From an uncultured euryarchaeote (lineage in GTDB: Archaea > Thermoplasmatota > Poseidoniia > Poseidoniales > Thalassarchaeaceae), in the NCBI GenBank assembly GCA_937897085.1, contig CALCOR010000274.1, positions 1 to 5,621 of the forward strand: a stretch of 5,621 nucleotides of DNA. The letters run 5' to 3'. The notes under the pieces were generated by a model. The model ran no database searches. It was not told where the DNA came from and saw only the letters and a list, made by a program, of their open reading frames with translations. Shown here one piece after another: positions 5,056 through 5,621 of this stretch (its first letter is position 1; the number at the start of each line of letters is the position of its first letter). Both the position numbers and the translations under genes were made by a program.

Positions 5056-5621
5056 ATGGAGCCGTCCTCTCACCCTGTCATCGGGTTGCAGATGTTCGCA
5101 TGGTCGCAGGTGCTGCCGGTCGGTTGGCTGCTGCTGCTAGTGTTCGTTGCATTGGCTGTCGGACCGTTGGTGTTCGCTTGGCGTCGTGGTGACCCGCTAT
5201 CGCTCGCCATGGTGCTGAGCCTGCTGCTCTGTTGGGGGATGCAGACCATCCTCTCCCACTTCGATGGTACCTGGTACTTCCTCGTGGAGGTGTTAGCACT
5301 CAACCCCGCTTGGCAGGAGGACCCACAGAACATCCATCGGTTGATCACTTCGGGTTGGCTTCACGCAACCACCCCCGGTGGAGGAATCTCCTGGCAGCAC
5401 ATCGTGGGCAATGTCATCGTGATCGCACTGGTGGGGGTCCCACTGGAACAGCGCCTTGGCCGCGAACGTTGGCTCATCATCTACCTCGCCGGTGTGCTTG
5501 GGGGGAACCTCGCCTGGTGGTTCTCTCACTGGGGCGAATACGGTTTCTCACTGGGCGCCTCCGGTGCCGCATTCGGGCTTCTCGGATGCTATCTCGCCTG
5601 CTGGCCGCACGACGAGATAGA
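5056..5621 (+). CDS. Rhomboid-family intramembrane serine protease, 3' end missing
   Basis: The frame is open for 188 codons from the ATG at 5056 to the right edge, so the C-terminus is missing. Rhomboids cleave membrane-embedded substrates within the lipid bilayer. Visible family marks are RLITSGWLHA (95-104), the H115xxxN119 motif (HIVGN) that lines the oxyanion site, LEQRLG (130-135) and GASG (167-170), where S169 is the nucleophile. The partner catalytic His of a later helix lies beyond the window. Hydrophobic helices appear near 19-41, 48-66, 115-129, 139-156 and 166-183. A glycine-rich insert (TTPGGGIS, 105-112) widens the usual short gap between the first His region and HxxxN. The ATG at 5092 is an alternative start. 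It is transcribed away from the Ccm genes, and no substrate can be inferred. Confidence 0.88.
   Translation, partial: MEPSSHPVIGLQMFAWSQVLPVGWLLLLVFVALAVGPLVFAWRRGDPLSLAMVLSLLLCWGMQTILSHFDGTWYFLVEVLALNPAWQEDPQNIHRLITSGWLHATTPGGGISWQHIVGNVIVIALVGVPLEQRLGRERWLIIYLAGVLGGNLAWWFSHWGEYGFSLGASGAAFGLLGCYLACWPHDEI

Noticed and set aside
5002..5073. Upstream GTG (5073) or ATG (5019) as the CcmAB start
   Set aside because: The extra residues are Arg/Ser-rich and outside the ATPase fold, and the GTG would overlap the start of the divergent rhomboid gene.
5070..5529. Minus-strand frames opposite the rhomboid gene
   Set aside because: The + strand shows the GASG nucleophile motif and HxxxN. The minus frames are low-complexity and lack motifs.
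1..5621. CRISPR array, tRNA/rRNA, insertion sequence or phage genes
   Set aside because: No regularly spaced repeats, cloverleaf-like sequence, transposase motifs or terminal inverted repeats were seen on either strand.

Overview
The window most likely comes from an archaeon, and a high-GC member of Marine Group II (Candidatus Poseidoniales) is my best guess. The firm evidence is a complete gene for NMD3, a large-subunit ribosome biogenesis factor found in archaea and eukaryotes but not bacteria. It sits beside an archaeal-type bifunctional phosphoglucose/phosphomannose isomerase and the end of a cytochrome c maturation (Ccm) cluster. The order-level placement is an inference from this gene mix, not something the sequence proves.

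Layout, right to left. A rhomboid-family intramembrane protease gene starts at 5056 on the + strand and runs off the right edge. It diverges from a minus-strand block that fills the rest of the window. The block starts with a fused CcmA-CcmB heme ABC transporter (5001 to 3652). CcmC follows (3662 to 2886, 11-nt overlap), then a 50-residue CcmD-like membrane peptide (2881 to 2729, 4-nt gap). After an 82-nt spacer come NMD3 (2646 to 1573) and the sugar-phosphate isomerase (1580 to 531, 8-nt overlap with a strong Shine-Dalgarno inside NMD3). After a further ~96-nt spacer comes a small tandem ribbon-helix-helix DNA-binding protein (434 to 150). The leftmost 149 bases hold no gene I can support.

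How the genes fit together. CcmAB, CcmC and CcmD would form the heme-handling membrane complex that loads heme for attachment to apocytochromes c. CcmE, CcmF and the thiol-reducing factors are not in this window. NMD3 and the isomerase are housekeeping genes that look translationally coupled but have no obvious biochemical link. The ribbon-helix-helix gene lies in visibly more AT-rich DNA, and a 7-bp inverted repeat just upstream is a candidate operator.

The points most worth a second look are the CcmA-CcmB fusion, the unannotated CcmD-sized gene, a degraded WWD (heme-handling) motif in CcmC, and the single-chain double RHH protein with its possible operator. I see no CRISPR array, insertion sequence, tRNA or rRNA, and no wholly new multi-gene system.
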